Assembly (NCBI RefSeq): GCF_963855985.1
Contig: NC_087105.1
Coordinates: forward strand, 2,978,501-3,042,500
From: Ostrinia nubilalis
Lineage: Eukaryota; Arthropoda; Insecta; Lepidoptera; Crambidae
Direction: 5' to 3'
DNA length: 64,000 nt
This document shows, piece by piece, positions 49,805 to 59,977 of this stretch (position 1 is the stretch's first letter; each line of letters begins with the position of its first letter). Both the position numbers and the translations under genes were made by a program. Below the pieces are notes generated by a model. It saw nothing but the letters and a program-made list of their open reading frames with translations, was not told where the DNA came from and did no database searches.

Positions 49805-49970
49805 CTAGCTGTGTCTCACGGTGTTACCCGCGGTAAAACTTAGTCTATAAGTTAATTCAGAGTGTGAGCTAACTCCAAATCAAATTTTGTTAAAATCGCT
49901 TCAGCCGTTTAGACGTGAAGAAGTAACAAACATACACACGTACAAAATTTAGCCTTTATAATATTGGTGT
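49805..49970 (+). repeat. CTAGCT...CCCGCGG-type short repeat
   Basis: It is related to 14592-14816: AAATCGCTTCAGCCGTTTAG, then ACAAACATACACACGTACAA and TTTATAATATTGGTGTGATG. Confidence 0.7.
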
Positions 49971-50535
49971 GATGTGATGTGATTGATTTTTGGTACAAAA
50001 ACCTTGCTGCCTTAATTGACTGAGTCGGGGCTGGTTCTTCATTATCTTCGAGGGCAGAGAAGCAACTGCTGGTGCTGGTGGATTGCAGAACAGGTGAGTG
50101 CGCTATTTGTTTGTATCTAGTGGTAGAAAGCAGCAATCTTCTCATTCTTTATCTCTTTTCTGAATCATAAAATTACCACGACCTATGGTGAATATTAACC
50201 TTCGAATCTTCGAATTATCGCTCGTATGATATAGTTTTTATAAACTGTAATTAAAATAATTTCTCATGCCTAAGGCTCATAGGCTATGGGCAGTAGACTA
50301 CAGCTAGCGTTCAGCTTTGGGCGTCATTATGAAAGTTAAAAGGTCATTTAATCAAATTGAAAGCCTAAATACTTATTTTGATGCTCTTCTATCGTGGTCA
50401 TAAGCTGCTGGAAACAGCGAGGAATATAGCGAGTTATGTAACAAATTCAGTAACATAAATAATTGTTAAAAATTTCATCAAAATATTTATCCAAACAAAC
50501 TACTATGATCGCTGATATTTTGTCTGTTCACTAAA

Positions 50536-50900
50536 GCCCGTATTCACAAACATTACTATGAGGTCTCACAGTGCGCGTGGACGAACAGGGTGACACACGG
50601 GGTTAGTAGTAGTTTCGCACGATTTTCCTTCGCACGAATGTGCGAAACGTCCCCGTAAACGTAATATTTTTTTTAATAGGCGTTTCGCCCGGATGTATCA
50701 AAATATTTTAATACTTTTAATACATCCGGGCGAAACGCCTACTAAAAAAAATTATAATTAAAAGGGGACGTTTTGCACATTCGTGCGAAGGAAAATCGCG
50801 CGAAACTACTACTAACCCGACACACGAACCAATTACAGAGCTCTATTCAACGCTGTGCGTCCGATTTGCTGCTTCACTTAAGAAAGCATCGTTTGTGAAT
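50536..50900. mobile_element. MITE (GCCCGTATTCACAAAC ends) interrupted by another
   Basis: The ends GCCCGTATTCACAAAC and GTTTGTGAATC are inverted. Without the nested element it would be about 140 bp. Relatives are at 27518 and 44846. Confidence 0.75.
50600..50818. mobile_element. Fold-back element, 219 bp, with 8-bp target duplication
   Basis: The whole element is a near-perfect palindrome: arms of about 98 nt begin GGGTTAGTAGTAGTTTCGC. GACACACG stands on both sides (50592-50599 and 50819-50826). An 8-bp duplication points to hAT-like (or P/Merlin-like) mobilisation. It is nested in the MITE at 50536-50900. Confidence 0.9.
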
Positions 50901-52459
50901 CCAAAAGAAACACATACTACAACCAACACCATAAACAACATGAGCTATCCTCAGAAAGCTCATATTCCCATCCCCACTCCGCACCCCCCATTTCCTATCA
51001 CGATAACCAACTATAAATCTTGACACGCCATTCTGGGCTTTCCGATCCATCGGCCGGCGCATAAAAGCCTTAGCAAATATTCGGAAGACATTAGCATATG
51101 AATGGTGCAGCCTAAAAAAGCTCCCCAGGTGCCTTGTACGGACCGGAAATAGGAGCGAGTAAGCTTCTGGAGCGATAGGACGTCACTGTTTTGTGTTGCG
51201 GTGGAATATACTGGAATAGTGACTGTTTTATTTATGTGATATTATGATTTGATATGATTTGTTGGTGCATGTGAAAGGTAGTTATCATTTTATGCAGTAT
51301 CTACTGTGTCTAAACTTTTCATAGCAATATGTAAAATATAACAATTTAAAACTTGTCCAAAATGATGACAGTTTTTATAGCAGTGAATACTTACTCTGTC
51401 ACCACAACTCACAACACAAATGCGCGCTGTTGTGAGCTCGCTGATAGTTAATAGGTTATCAAAAATCGACAATGTCACAATTTCTCCCCTGTAACCTCAG
51501 TTACAACTCTTCTCGGTCTTTATCCATATCTTTTTTATCCATAAAAAGCTATTTTTAATACGTAGAAAATTTCCAAAGCTAAAATTATTAAACCAAATGC
51601 ACCTGAAAGTCTTTTCACTTGTGGCAAAGAATACCTATTCAATTTTCCAAGGGGTTCGATTCTAAGAGACTTCTACAGAGAAAAAGTAAATAAAGTGATA
51701 AAATTGACGTTCATAGTTACGTTTAAAGTGAAACTGCGGTCTAAGTGATAAGCATTGTAGCTTGTTTCTTTTTGTAAGTGAAAATATTAATCAGTGTTGC
51801 CAAGAAAATTCTTAGGCTAATACCCACCTGACAATTAGATTTTTTCAAATAGTTAAAAAAAAACTAAGCTATCGAAAAGGTCGGTGAAAATAATTAAGTC
51901 CGAGGAAGGTTCTTGTGAAGAAAAAAGCTGGCTGGCCATGAGCGTTAAGGTACAGCAATTTTTAGAAGGGATAGAAAAATAAGCATCACCTTTAGATGAA
52001 TAAGGCTCAGTTCTAGATTAAAACAGAGAGGAGATTTTGGTGTCTACTTCGCCAATGATAATAGTCGAGTCGATTATTTCATGTCACACGGCCATTATGA
52101 ACGCTAAAGAAAACATCGGTTGGTATACAGCTAATACCGGCAAGGCAGAAAAGGCAGTATGCCTTAGAGCCAAAGCAGACGATGCGTTGCGGCACTGCAC
52201 CGCAAAGATTTCCCTGTATCGCGCGACGCGGCTCCACCGATATTCCTATGTAAGCTGACGCAGCGACATCGCTCCAGTGACGCACGGCTGCCGTAACGCA
52301 TCGTGTGTTTTGGCTATAAAGGTATAAGTCCAAGATGTGCTGCAAACTGCGACCACAGGCGACACTGCAGCTAGAGGCTGCGGTTGACCGCAGAAGGTTC
52401 AAAGAAACCACGGTGGCTTGCAATTTGTGGTTGCAGTTTGCGGTTTGCAGTTCATCTTG
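50901..52459. other. Intergenic
   Basis: No gene was recognised. The minus strand of 52079-52549 is open for 156 codons, but it runs into SINE sequence and shows no domain. The segment 52140-52450 has alternating TGCGGTT/GCAGTTTGCGG words suggestive of a repeat. Confidence 0.4.
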
Positions 52460-52776
52460 AACTTTTTTTTCATCCACAACAAGGAAGCTCTTGGCCTGTA
52501 AGTGATGATCAGGCCGAAGGTGGAAGCGAGCTTCATCCAGAATCCTCAACCACGGAGGAACTGGCTATCTTACCTCTAACTGCCGGAACACAGCAATGCT
52601 TTTAACATTGTTGTTATGGCGACATACTTAGGTAAGATGGTGGTAGCTAGCCAGGCGGACTTAGAACAAGCCCTACCGCTAACCAAACCGAACAGAAAAA
52701 TCTGCCCCCACTGGGAATCGAACCCAGGACCTCTGCGTCCGAAGCAGGTGGTCTTACCACTAGACCACAGAGGCGG
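52460..52776 (-). mobile_element. tRNA-headed SINE, family 2, copy 2
   Basis: It has the same structure as 45788-46112: a tRNA-like head with GGTTCGATTCCC on the minus strand, and shared TTGTTATGGCGACATACTTA-type body sequence. The two copies are very similar. Confidence 0.85.
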
Positions 52777-53201
52777 ACTTGTACCTTTAAAGAGGATAAA
52801 ACGCTACCGCTTCCATTTTGCGTCCCAAAGCAGAAGAACATGCGAAGCACGTCTAACCCCGGAATGGCGCGACTGCACTGATTTCGGTCTCTACTCCGCC
52901 AATGATAGATAGACTCGATTCTTTTATTAGGAGGTGGCGGTTCTTTAACGGATTCCTTTTGTGCCGCCCTCTATAGTGGATTGGGTTCCATTGTTAAATG
53001 AAAATAGAAATGTTGTTTTAGATTTTTGCGGTTCAATATAGGTGAGTGGTTGGTTTCTGGAGTGTTTTGTTTTTAGCCTATGGTTATTATATGTCGTATA
53101 GTTAGCTTTGGCTTGTGTTTTCGCCCGCGTGAAAGCAAAAACGACTGAATGGATTTTAACGAAACTTTACAGTATTCATTCAGTTTGTCAGAATTTCACG
53201 C
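52777..53201. other. Short stretch before the LTR element
   Basis: No gene. From about 53100 it is part of a CCCGCG-type short repeat that the LTR element has split; the other part resumes at 62115. Confidence 0.4.
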
Positions 53202-53205
53202 GTGC

Positions 53206-53421
53206 TGTTATATCCGGTATTTGCATCCCTTATTGCTGCCCTGGCCGCCCATCCCGCCATGTCAGCAGTTTGGGATCCAAAGCCATGTCTCTCAGCCTTT
53301 CGAGTAGTCAGTCCGTGCTCAGATCCCATAGTCGGCGGTTGCTCCCGGATAATTAATCCGAATTCAAGTTCTAATTAAAAGAAGTTTTTTTAAAAAGCTA
53401 ATTTCAATTCCCCGCGTAACA
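53206..53421 (+). repeat. 5' LTR
   Basis: It begins TGTTATATCC and ends CGCGTAACA, the usual TG...CA-type termini. It appears identical to 61895-62110. Confidence 0.95.
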
Positions 53422-53424
53422 TTT

Positions 53425-53442
53425 TGGTGGCAGCGGTGGGAT
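53425..53442 (+). other. Primer binding site, tRNA-Leu type
   Basis: TGGTGGCAGCGGTGGGAT starts 3 nt after the LTR. It is complementary to a tRNA 3' end ...ATCCCACCGCTGCCA plus CCA, which is the 3' end of leucine tRNA(AAG) in many animals. The identification of the tRNA is from memory of that tRNA. Confidence 0.75.
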
Positions 53443-53546
53443 CCGGAAATCTCCAGTGCCCAAGCACCGCCCCACGGACTCGCTCCGGATTCCTATCCTG
53501 AAATAAATAAAAACGTTATCCTTGAAAACTTACCTTGTGCCAGTGA

Positions 53547-53552
53547 ATGTGA
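53547..53552 (+). promoter_or_regulatory. Start-stop element (ATGTGA) in the leader
   Basis: The first ATG after the 5' LTR is followed at once by TGA. It precedes the leader ATG at 53871 and the gag ATG at 54088. Such minimal upstream frames can lower or tune downstream initiation. Confidence 0.5.
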
Positions 53553-53870
53553 CAAGTGTAACAAAAAACTTACCGTGATATCGTCGAAGTGCCGTGCTAC
53601 AAGTCCTACCTAGAACCTTCAGAAGATCGTTTTGTGCTCAAAGAAGAATCCAACTGCATCGTGACCCGTGAACCGCAATCCTTTACCTGTTCTACGAAGT
53701 TCTCCAAGCTCCAAGCTGCAAAAGAAAATCCTAGTGAAACTTACCTTTTTCCGTCGTGCTCCGCCGTGACTGCTCGCCGTGTCCTTGAACCTGCAAATAA
53801 AAATCCAAGCCATCACTCAAGTTATTCGAAGACCCGTGACCTCGAGCCGCAGTGCGCTTATCGCTCAGGA

Positions 53871-53926
53871 ATGTTCCCGGTCGCCGCCGTCGTGTTCTTA
53901 TCGGTCGCCCACGCAGTCTTCATACT
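53871..53926 (+). CDS. env: Leader exon with env signal peptide (predicted)
   Basis: ATG at 53871 opens 18 codons and two further bases with a short hydrophobic core (VAAVVFLSVAHA), then a strong donor, CT|GTAAGT, at 53926/53927. In the unspliced RNA the frame stops within the donor (TAA), so it is a 19-codon upstream frame. The acceptor at 59976-59977 (TTTGCAG) leads to an exon in the matching phase that runs into env. The two exons total 1926 nt, exactly 642 codons. Splice use is inferred. Confidence 0.75.
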
Positions 53927-54027
53927 GTAAGTCTTTGGTCATTGTCTAGACTAAGTTTAAATCAGAGTTCAGTTCTTTTTATTGATAAATTTATTTTGTT
54001 AGACGTATTATAAATTGTTTACTGTAA

Positions 54028-54045
54028 ATGTTACCCGATATTTAA
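54028..54045 (+). promoter_or_regulatory. Short upstream frame before gag
   Basis: An ATG with five codons and a TAA lies 43 nt before the gag start. A possible splice acceptor (ATATTTAACAG) at 54040-54050 could bypass it and the leader frame in a spliced gag message. Confidence 0.35.
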
Positions 54046-54087
54046 CAGCTGCATCTGCATTTCTTGAGTTCGTGTTTTAAATTAATT

Positions 54088-55125
54088 ATGCGTAAAGGCT
54101 CAAAACCCGAAGACGAAAAACTTACTATCGAGATTCCTGATACGGAACCTACTTTAAGTAGTTCAGACGTGAAATCGCCACTGGTTTCCCCTCGCGTGAC
54201 AAGAAAAACAGCTGCAGCTCTCGCAATCACAATGTCCGAACTAGAGTTAAACATACTCTTCAAATTTATCAAACCCTATGACGGAAGTAGAGAAACTCTT
54301 AATTCATTCCTTGTTAATTGTGACAATGCTTTCGGGCTCGCGTCGGACGCACAAAAATCCATTCTGTTTAAATTTATCCTAAGTCAGCTGCATGGTAAAG
54401 CAGAGATTGCCTGCTCAATAAAAGAATTCACATCTTGGGACCAACTGAAAGAGTTTTTAAAGACTCAGTTTAGTGAACGAAAACACTATTCCCATCTATT
54501 AACGGAATTACAAGAGAACAAACAAGGTCCTCAGGACACTGTTAGCCAGTATGCCCTCCGCACCGAGACCTGCCTCTCACAACTTTTGACCGAAATATCG
54601 TTGTCCAACATCAAGGCCAAGGAATTAGCCGGCCGCACCGCGGCTATGGAAGACCTTGCCCTGCACCACTTTGTAATGGGACTTCATCCCCGAATCTCCA
54701 ATATCATTAGATGCAAATCCCCTAAATCACTAAATGAGGCCATCAATTACGCTATTTCAGAAGAGCGTATCCAACAAACGCTGTACAGGCGTCCACAATC
54801 GGATCAAAAGCCAAACAATAATAATACTAATAACAGGTTTAGGGCCGGGCCTTCCAAACCAAATCAAAATTCATCTTTTTCCTCACAAAGACCTTCCAAC
54901 CCCTCATCACAAGGGGCCTCCAACGTTGTCTGTCGTTATTGCAAAATACCTGGTCACGACATCTCGGTGTGCAGGAAACGCGAATATAATAATAACCGTT
55001 TCAAGGTCCATCAGAACCCCACTCATAACACTCATCAATCCCCACGTGTGAATTTTCTCGAACAACCTGAAGAGGAGGATGGCCATGACGAAGCCACCTC
55101 CTTGGTTGAGCCTTTAAACGAATAG
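54088..55125 (+). CDS. gag: Gag polyprotein
   Basis: 345 codons, starting at the ATG at 54088; the frame is open a little further upstream (from 54064) but without an ATG. Residues about 50-240 form a capsid-like region (FIKPYDGSRETLNSFL and later LHHFVMGLHPRISN), as in Ty3/Gypsy Gag. A Ser/Asn/Pro-rich linker follows. The nucleocapsid has one zinc knuckle, C-x2-C-x4-H-x4-C (CRYCKIPGHDISVC, residues 282-295). It would form the particle and bind the genomic RNA. The stop TAG (55123-55125) is only 4 nt after a slippery heptamer. Confidence 0.93.
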   Translation: MRKGSKPEDEKLTIEIPDTEPTLSSSDVKSPLVSPRVTRKTAAALAITMSELELNILFKFIKPYDGSRETLNSFLVNCDNAFGLASDAQKSILFKFILSQLHGKAEIACSIKEFTSWDQLKEFLKTQFSERKHYSHLLTELQENKQGPQDTVSQYALRTETCLSQLLTEISLSNIKAKELAGRTAAMEDLALHHFVMGLHPRISNIIRCKSPKSLNEAINYAISEERIQQTLYRRPQSDQKPNNNNTNNRFRAGPSKPNQNSSFSSQRPSNPSSQGASNVVCRYCKIPGHDISVCRKREYNNNRFKVHQNPTHNTHQSPRVNFLEQPEEEDGHDEATSLVEPLNE

Positions 55126-55197
55126 TGGGCTCGCGGCGGTGTCTCGCGAGACCCAGTCTCACAAATCCAATCCAGCCATATGCATCGAATGACACCG
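55113..55197 (+). promoter_or_regulatory. Minus-one ribosomal frameshift signal
   Basis: The heptamer TTTAAAC (55113-55119) is in the right phase of gag (T TTA AAC). Seven nt later a stem forms between 55127-55135 and 55145-55154 (9 bp with bulged A151, mostly G-C). Seven of its nine loop bases (55137-55143, CGGTGTC) are complementary to GACACCG at 55191-55197, which would make a pseudoknot. The pol frame is closed upstream by TGA at 55107-55109, so frameshifting must occur within 55110-55125, exactly where the heptamer lies. Confidence 0.85.
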
Positions 55198-58100
55198 TTT
55201 CCAAATCCAGGGACCACACGGGTAACCAGCCCCAAAAAAGCGCCCTATCTTCCAAATCCAGGGACCACACGGGTAACCAGCCCCCAACAAGCGCCCTATC
55301 TTCCAAATCCAGGGACCACACGGGTAACCAGCCCCCAACAAGCGCCCTATCTTCCAAATCCAGGGACCACTCGGGTAACCAGCCCCCAACAAGCGCCCTA
55401 TCCTCTAAATCCAGGGACCACTCGGGTAACCAGCCCCCAACAAGCGCCCTATCCTCTAAATCCAGGGACCACTCGGGTAATCAGCCCCCAACAAGCGCCC
55501 TATCCTCTAAATCCAGGGACCACTCGGGTAACCAGCCCCCAACAAGCGCCCTATCCTCTAAATCCAGGTACCATTCGGGTAACCAGCCCCAAACTAACGT
55601 TCAAATCATCTCGTCAACAAATCCTGTTAATCCCAAAAATCCTAAAATCCCTATCGTATCCACAGAAATCAGTAAAGTATACGAAGTAAACATAGACACA
55701 ACTAAAAAATTGTTACCGCATGTGCTACTAGATTCACAAGCCTCAGACATCCCATTATCCTTGTTGGTCGACTCCGGTTCTGCTATATGTTTAGTAAAAG
55801 ATTCCAGTATACGAAAGAATCTTAAACTCGTCAAAGAATCAATTAAACTCAAGGGTATAGATTCCCACGATGAACCAACCCAGACTGAAGGTCATTTTCA
55901 ACTCAAACTAAATGTAACAGATAATAAATCCTTGTCATTCAAATTCCATGTTGTTAAAAACATAAATTTGCCCTATGATGGCATCATAGGTTCAGATTTT
56001 CTCACCACCTTTGGTTGCAAAATCGATTATACTCATGATATATTAAAAGTAGGCAAATTCGACATAAAATTACATTTTTCAGAGCCCTTTTATGTTATTC
56101 CACCTCGCACAGAAGCAGTCATAGAGTGTTCAATCCAGAAAACCAACCTCAAGGAGGGTATTATCATAGACCAACATCTGTCCGATGATATTCTGATATC
56201 CAATTGTATTGTTAAAATAAAAGACAATAACCGTGTCAATCTAACTATTGCCAATACTTCAGAGACCTTCGCGAATGTCAAAACTAACCTTAATCTTCAT
56301 GTGGAACCATTACACACCTCTGCATATCCAGTTAACACAAGCATACAAACCACATCCAAGCGAACAGAACAAGTCCTTAACTCACTCAGAACATCTCATC
56401 TGAACCAAGAAGAGAGAGATGCTCTCATAGACATCTGCTCACAATACTCTGATATCTTTCATCTGCCCGATGACCAGCTTACATTTACGTCTGCCCTCAG
56501 TCACCAAATCAAAACAAACAGCGACATCCCCATTCATACCAAGTCGTACAGATTCCCAGAATACCACAAAAAGGAAGTGGAGACTCAGATTGGTAAAATG
56601 CTTGACCAGGGAATCATTGAACCTTCATCTTCCCCTTGGAGTTCACCGATTTGGGTAGTGCCCAAAAGGATGGACTCCCTAGGGCAACGCAAATGGCGAA
56701 TCGTTATTGATTACCGGAAGCTTAACGACATAACAGTCGGCGAAACTTACCCAATCCCTCAAATATCCGAAATCCTCGACCAGCTGGGAAACAGTAAATA
56801 TTTCACCACATTAGATCTCACTTCCGGATTTCATCAAATCCTTATCTCCCCAGAGGACGCCCCTAAAACCGCCTTTTCTGTCCCTCAAGGACATTACCAA
56901 TTCAACAGAATGCCTTTTGGATTGAAAAACGCACCATCCACCTTCCAGAAATTGATGAATAACTGTCTTTCCGGTCTCCAAGGCACGCGATGCTTTGTTT
57001 ATTTAGACGATATCGTCGTTTACTCTCCAGATCTACCTACGCAAATTAATAACCTCAAAATTGTCTTTGACAGAATCCGCAATTTCAATCTGAAACTTCA
57101 ACCAGATAAGTGCGAGTTTCTCCGAAAGGAAGTGGCTTATCTTGGCCACATCATTAGCGAAAATGGCGTTAAACCTAATCCCGACAAGACCAAAGCAGTG
57201 ACAGAATTCCCAACACCCCAATCTCCGAAAGATGTAAAATCTTTCCTTGGTCTCGTCTCGTACTATAGAAGATTCATACCTGACTTTGCAAGACTAGCCA
57301 AACCCCTGACTTCTCTCCTAAAAAAGGACACGACATTTAAATGGCAGAATGAACAACAACTAGCTTTTGAGTCCTTGAAGAATAAACTTGTCTCTGCCCC
57401 TATTCTAGCCTACCCAGATTTTACACGACCCTTCCTTCTGACGTGTGATGCTTCAAATTACGCAATATCCGCAATACTATCACAAGGTCCTGTAGGACAA
57501 GATCGTCCTATTGCTTACGCGTCACGCACCCTCAATAAAGCGGAGTGCAATTATAGTGTAACCGAAAAAGAGTGCCTTGCCGTAATTTTCGGTACCAAGG
57601 TCTTTAGACCTTACCTGTACGGTTACCACTTTACCGTTCTCACAGATCACAAACCACTAGAATGGTTATTTAAATGCAAAGATCCAGGATCGCGACTTAT
57701 CCGTTGGCGTCTAAAATTAGAGGAATTCGAATACGACATTAAATACAAAAAAGGAAAGATTAACACCAATGCAGACGCCCTTTCGCGATTCCCTGTTAAC
57801 CCAGTCCAACCTGAAAATGCCCCTGCTTCTGCTTCCAATGGCGAAGAACCTGCCCAAGAACTGGATCAAGACCTAATGGACTTGTTGGTATCTCCTCCAT
57901 CATTCGACCCTGATGAAATAGATCTATCAGACCTCCTCGACCTGAATGAAGAGATCCTACCTCTACCTGAAATAGTTCCACCATCTCCAAATACTCGCGA
58001 TCCAAACGAGGATTCCACACCATTACCCCAACCTGGAATAAGCCCATCTAATAATAACCCCGATGTACCCGAAAACGATACCGAACAACCAGCGACTCCT

Positions 58101-59717
58101 GACACTCAAACTATCGTTGTACCGACACCACCCACAAACGGTTGCTTAGATTTACCCGACGACGACTATCCTGCCTTCTTAAAGGCTATAGAAAAAAGAG
58201 ATAAGCATCTCAATACCCTTATCCAAGAACATAACGAGAGCATAACTAAATCTGATTGCAAAATCATTATCCTACCTACCTCTATAGATCTTGATGAATC
58301 TAATCCCTTTATACAGGATATTCTCGATAGAATACCCAACAGGTCTGAAATTATAGGAAAAGAGAGAACAGTCAACTCTTTTATCACATTCACATTCGAA
58401 AACAAATCGTATTACCTGCTCTTTTTCAAAGTTTATCATTTCGATAAATCAACCTACAAAGACTTATACGAGAGTCTCAGATCTCTTAGAAACGAGCTCA
58501 TCGTTAACCTCGACGCGCAGAACACCCCAAAAATTGCAATAACAGAATTCAAGAATCCATTTGATACTCACCAATTTACCAAAATCTATAACATGCTCCT
58601 TTACCTGTTTCATAATACTGGTATTAACATCCACATATACAAAGACAAAATAGCTTACCCATCACTTTCGGAAATTCCTAAAATCCTCAAAGAAAACCAT
58701 GATGTTCCAATTGCCGGACATCTTGGCATGAACCGTATGCTTAACCGAATCAAAGAAAACTTTTATTGGAAAAACATGCGTAGCGACATCGAATCATATG
58801 TAAAAAAGTGCCCTCTGTGCCAGGCCAATAAGGCTCTCAGACAAACAAACCGTGCCCCAATGCAAATCACCAGCACATCCACCGAACCAGGTCAACGAAT
58901 ATCCCTAGATATTGTTGGGCCGTTACCCGAAGCTGGACCTGCAAAATTAAAATACATTCTGACTATTCAAGACGATCTCACTAAATTCTCCTCCGCATAT
59001 CCCATTCGCAGCACTACGGCCGAAGAAACGAGCGAGTGCCTTCTTCACTACATATCAATATTCGGAATCCCCAAAACAATTCTAACAGATCAAGGGACCA
59101 ACTTTACATCGGACCTGTTTAAAAAGACTTGCGAATTTCTCAAAATAAAAAACCTTTGGGCCTCGCCATACCATCCGCAAACCCAGGGTGCCCTGGAACG
59201 GAGTCATTCAACCCTCAAAGAATACCTTAGATCGTTTACTAACGAGGAGCAGACAAACTGGCCCCGTTATACCTATACAGCCATGCTTACTTATAATACA
59301 ACTGTTCATTCAACAACTCACTTCACACCTTACGAACTGATGTTCGGAAAGAAACCAGTAATTCCGAATTCTATCTACGAAGAATCGTCGGGAGCCACAT
59401 ACCCTGAATATGTTCGGATGCTCCAAAATAGACTGAAGTACTCACGAGAGAAAGCTTTAGATTACATAAGGCAATCCAAAGAGTCCTCCAAATCCCATTA
59501 TGACACTCGTACTCGTCCAAGGTCATACAAAATTGGCGACTACGTTTATGTTAAAAACCACTTGAGAATGCGTAAAGCTCTTTCGCCCCTCTGGAAGGGA
59601 CCCTATAAAGTAGTAAAAATAAATGGTAACAACACACTTACCTTACTCATCAACCGACGCCACGTCACTCATCACTTCGATCAGGTGAAGTTGGCCGACG
59701 TCGAAGTAAACCTGTAA
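55120..59717 (+). CDS. pol: Pol polyprotein (protease, reverse transcriptase, RNase H, integrase)
   Basis: This is in the -1 frame relative to gag, with no ATG of its own near its start, so it is made as a Gag-Pol fusion. Order: tandem 17-residue repeats (55199-55590), aspartic protease (DSG at 55770, later GIIGSDFL), reverse transcriptase (YLDD at 57000-57011), RNase H (TCDASNYAIS, TDHKPLEWLF), an acidic proline-rich spacer (about 57790-58140), the integrase zinc-binding region (GHLGMN and CPLCQ near 58720-58820) and the integrase core with D near 58903, D near 59086 and E near 59192. A GPY motif (WKGPYKV) and a basic C-terminus follow. All key residues are present, so the element may be able to transpose. 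Similarity is to Ty3/Gypsy elements of the errantivirus group. Confidence 0.95.
55199..55590 (+). repeat. 51-bp coding minisatellite in pol
   Basis: Seven full units and a partial eighth, with GGACCAC at 55211, 55262, 55313, 55364, 55415, 55466 and 55517. Each encodes 17 residues (SKSRDHxGNQPPTSALS). Because 51 is a multiple of three, copy-number changes keep the frame; all plus frames stay open across it. Confidence 0.95.
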
Positions 59718-59810
59718 ATAAATATATTATATTATGTCTTAGAATTAACGTAAATACTTACCTCGAATTCACGTCATATTCGTGCGACAATGTATCCATA
59801 TAACCTGAAA

Positions 59811-59925
59811 ACAAAAAAAAAAAAAAAAAAAATTATATACTTAAATGAAAAAAAAATAATATTATATACTTAAATAAAAAAAAAAAATATTATATACTTA
59901 AATAAAAAAAAATATAATATAGATA
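59811..59925 (+). repeat. A-rich tandem repeat between pol and env
   Basis: Units of roughly 30-35 bp with TTATATACTTAAAT followed by a run of A occur about three times. They lie 50-165 bp before the env splice acceptor. Confidence 0.85.
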
Positions 59926-59977
59926 AAATAGTTACTTACTCTTAGGTTATTAATAATTGTAAAATTATTATTTGCAG

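Larger units (their letters stand above)
47036..50535. other. Intergenic, one unassigned frame
   Basis: No host gene is supported. It includes the frame at 48159-48509 and the short repeat at 49805-49970, both listed separately. The remainder is AT-rich. Confidence 0.4.

Noticed and set aside
52079..52549. 156-codon open frame on the minus strand
   Set aside because: It overlaps SINE sequence, has no recognisable domain and no splice context.
55001..55689. Other open frames across the pol repeats, on both strands
   Set aside because: They are by-products of the 51-bp period, which keeps every frame open; the pol frame continues into known domains.
57796..58105. Minus-strand frames opposite the pol spacer
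   Set aside because: They are shadows of a proline-rich, low-complexity coding stretch.
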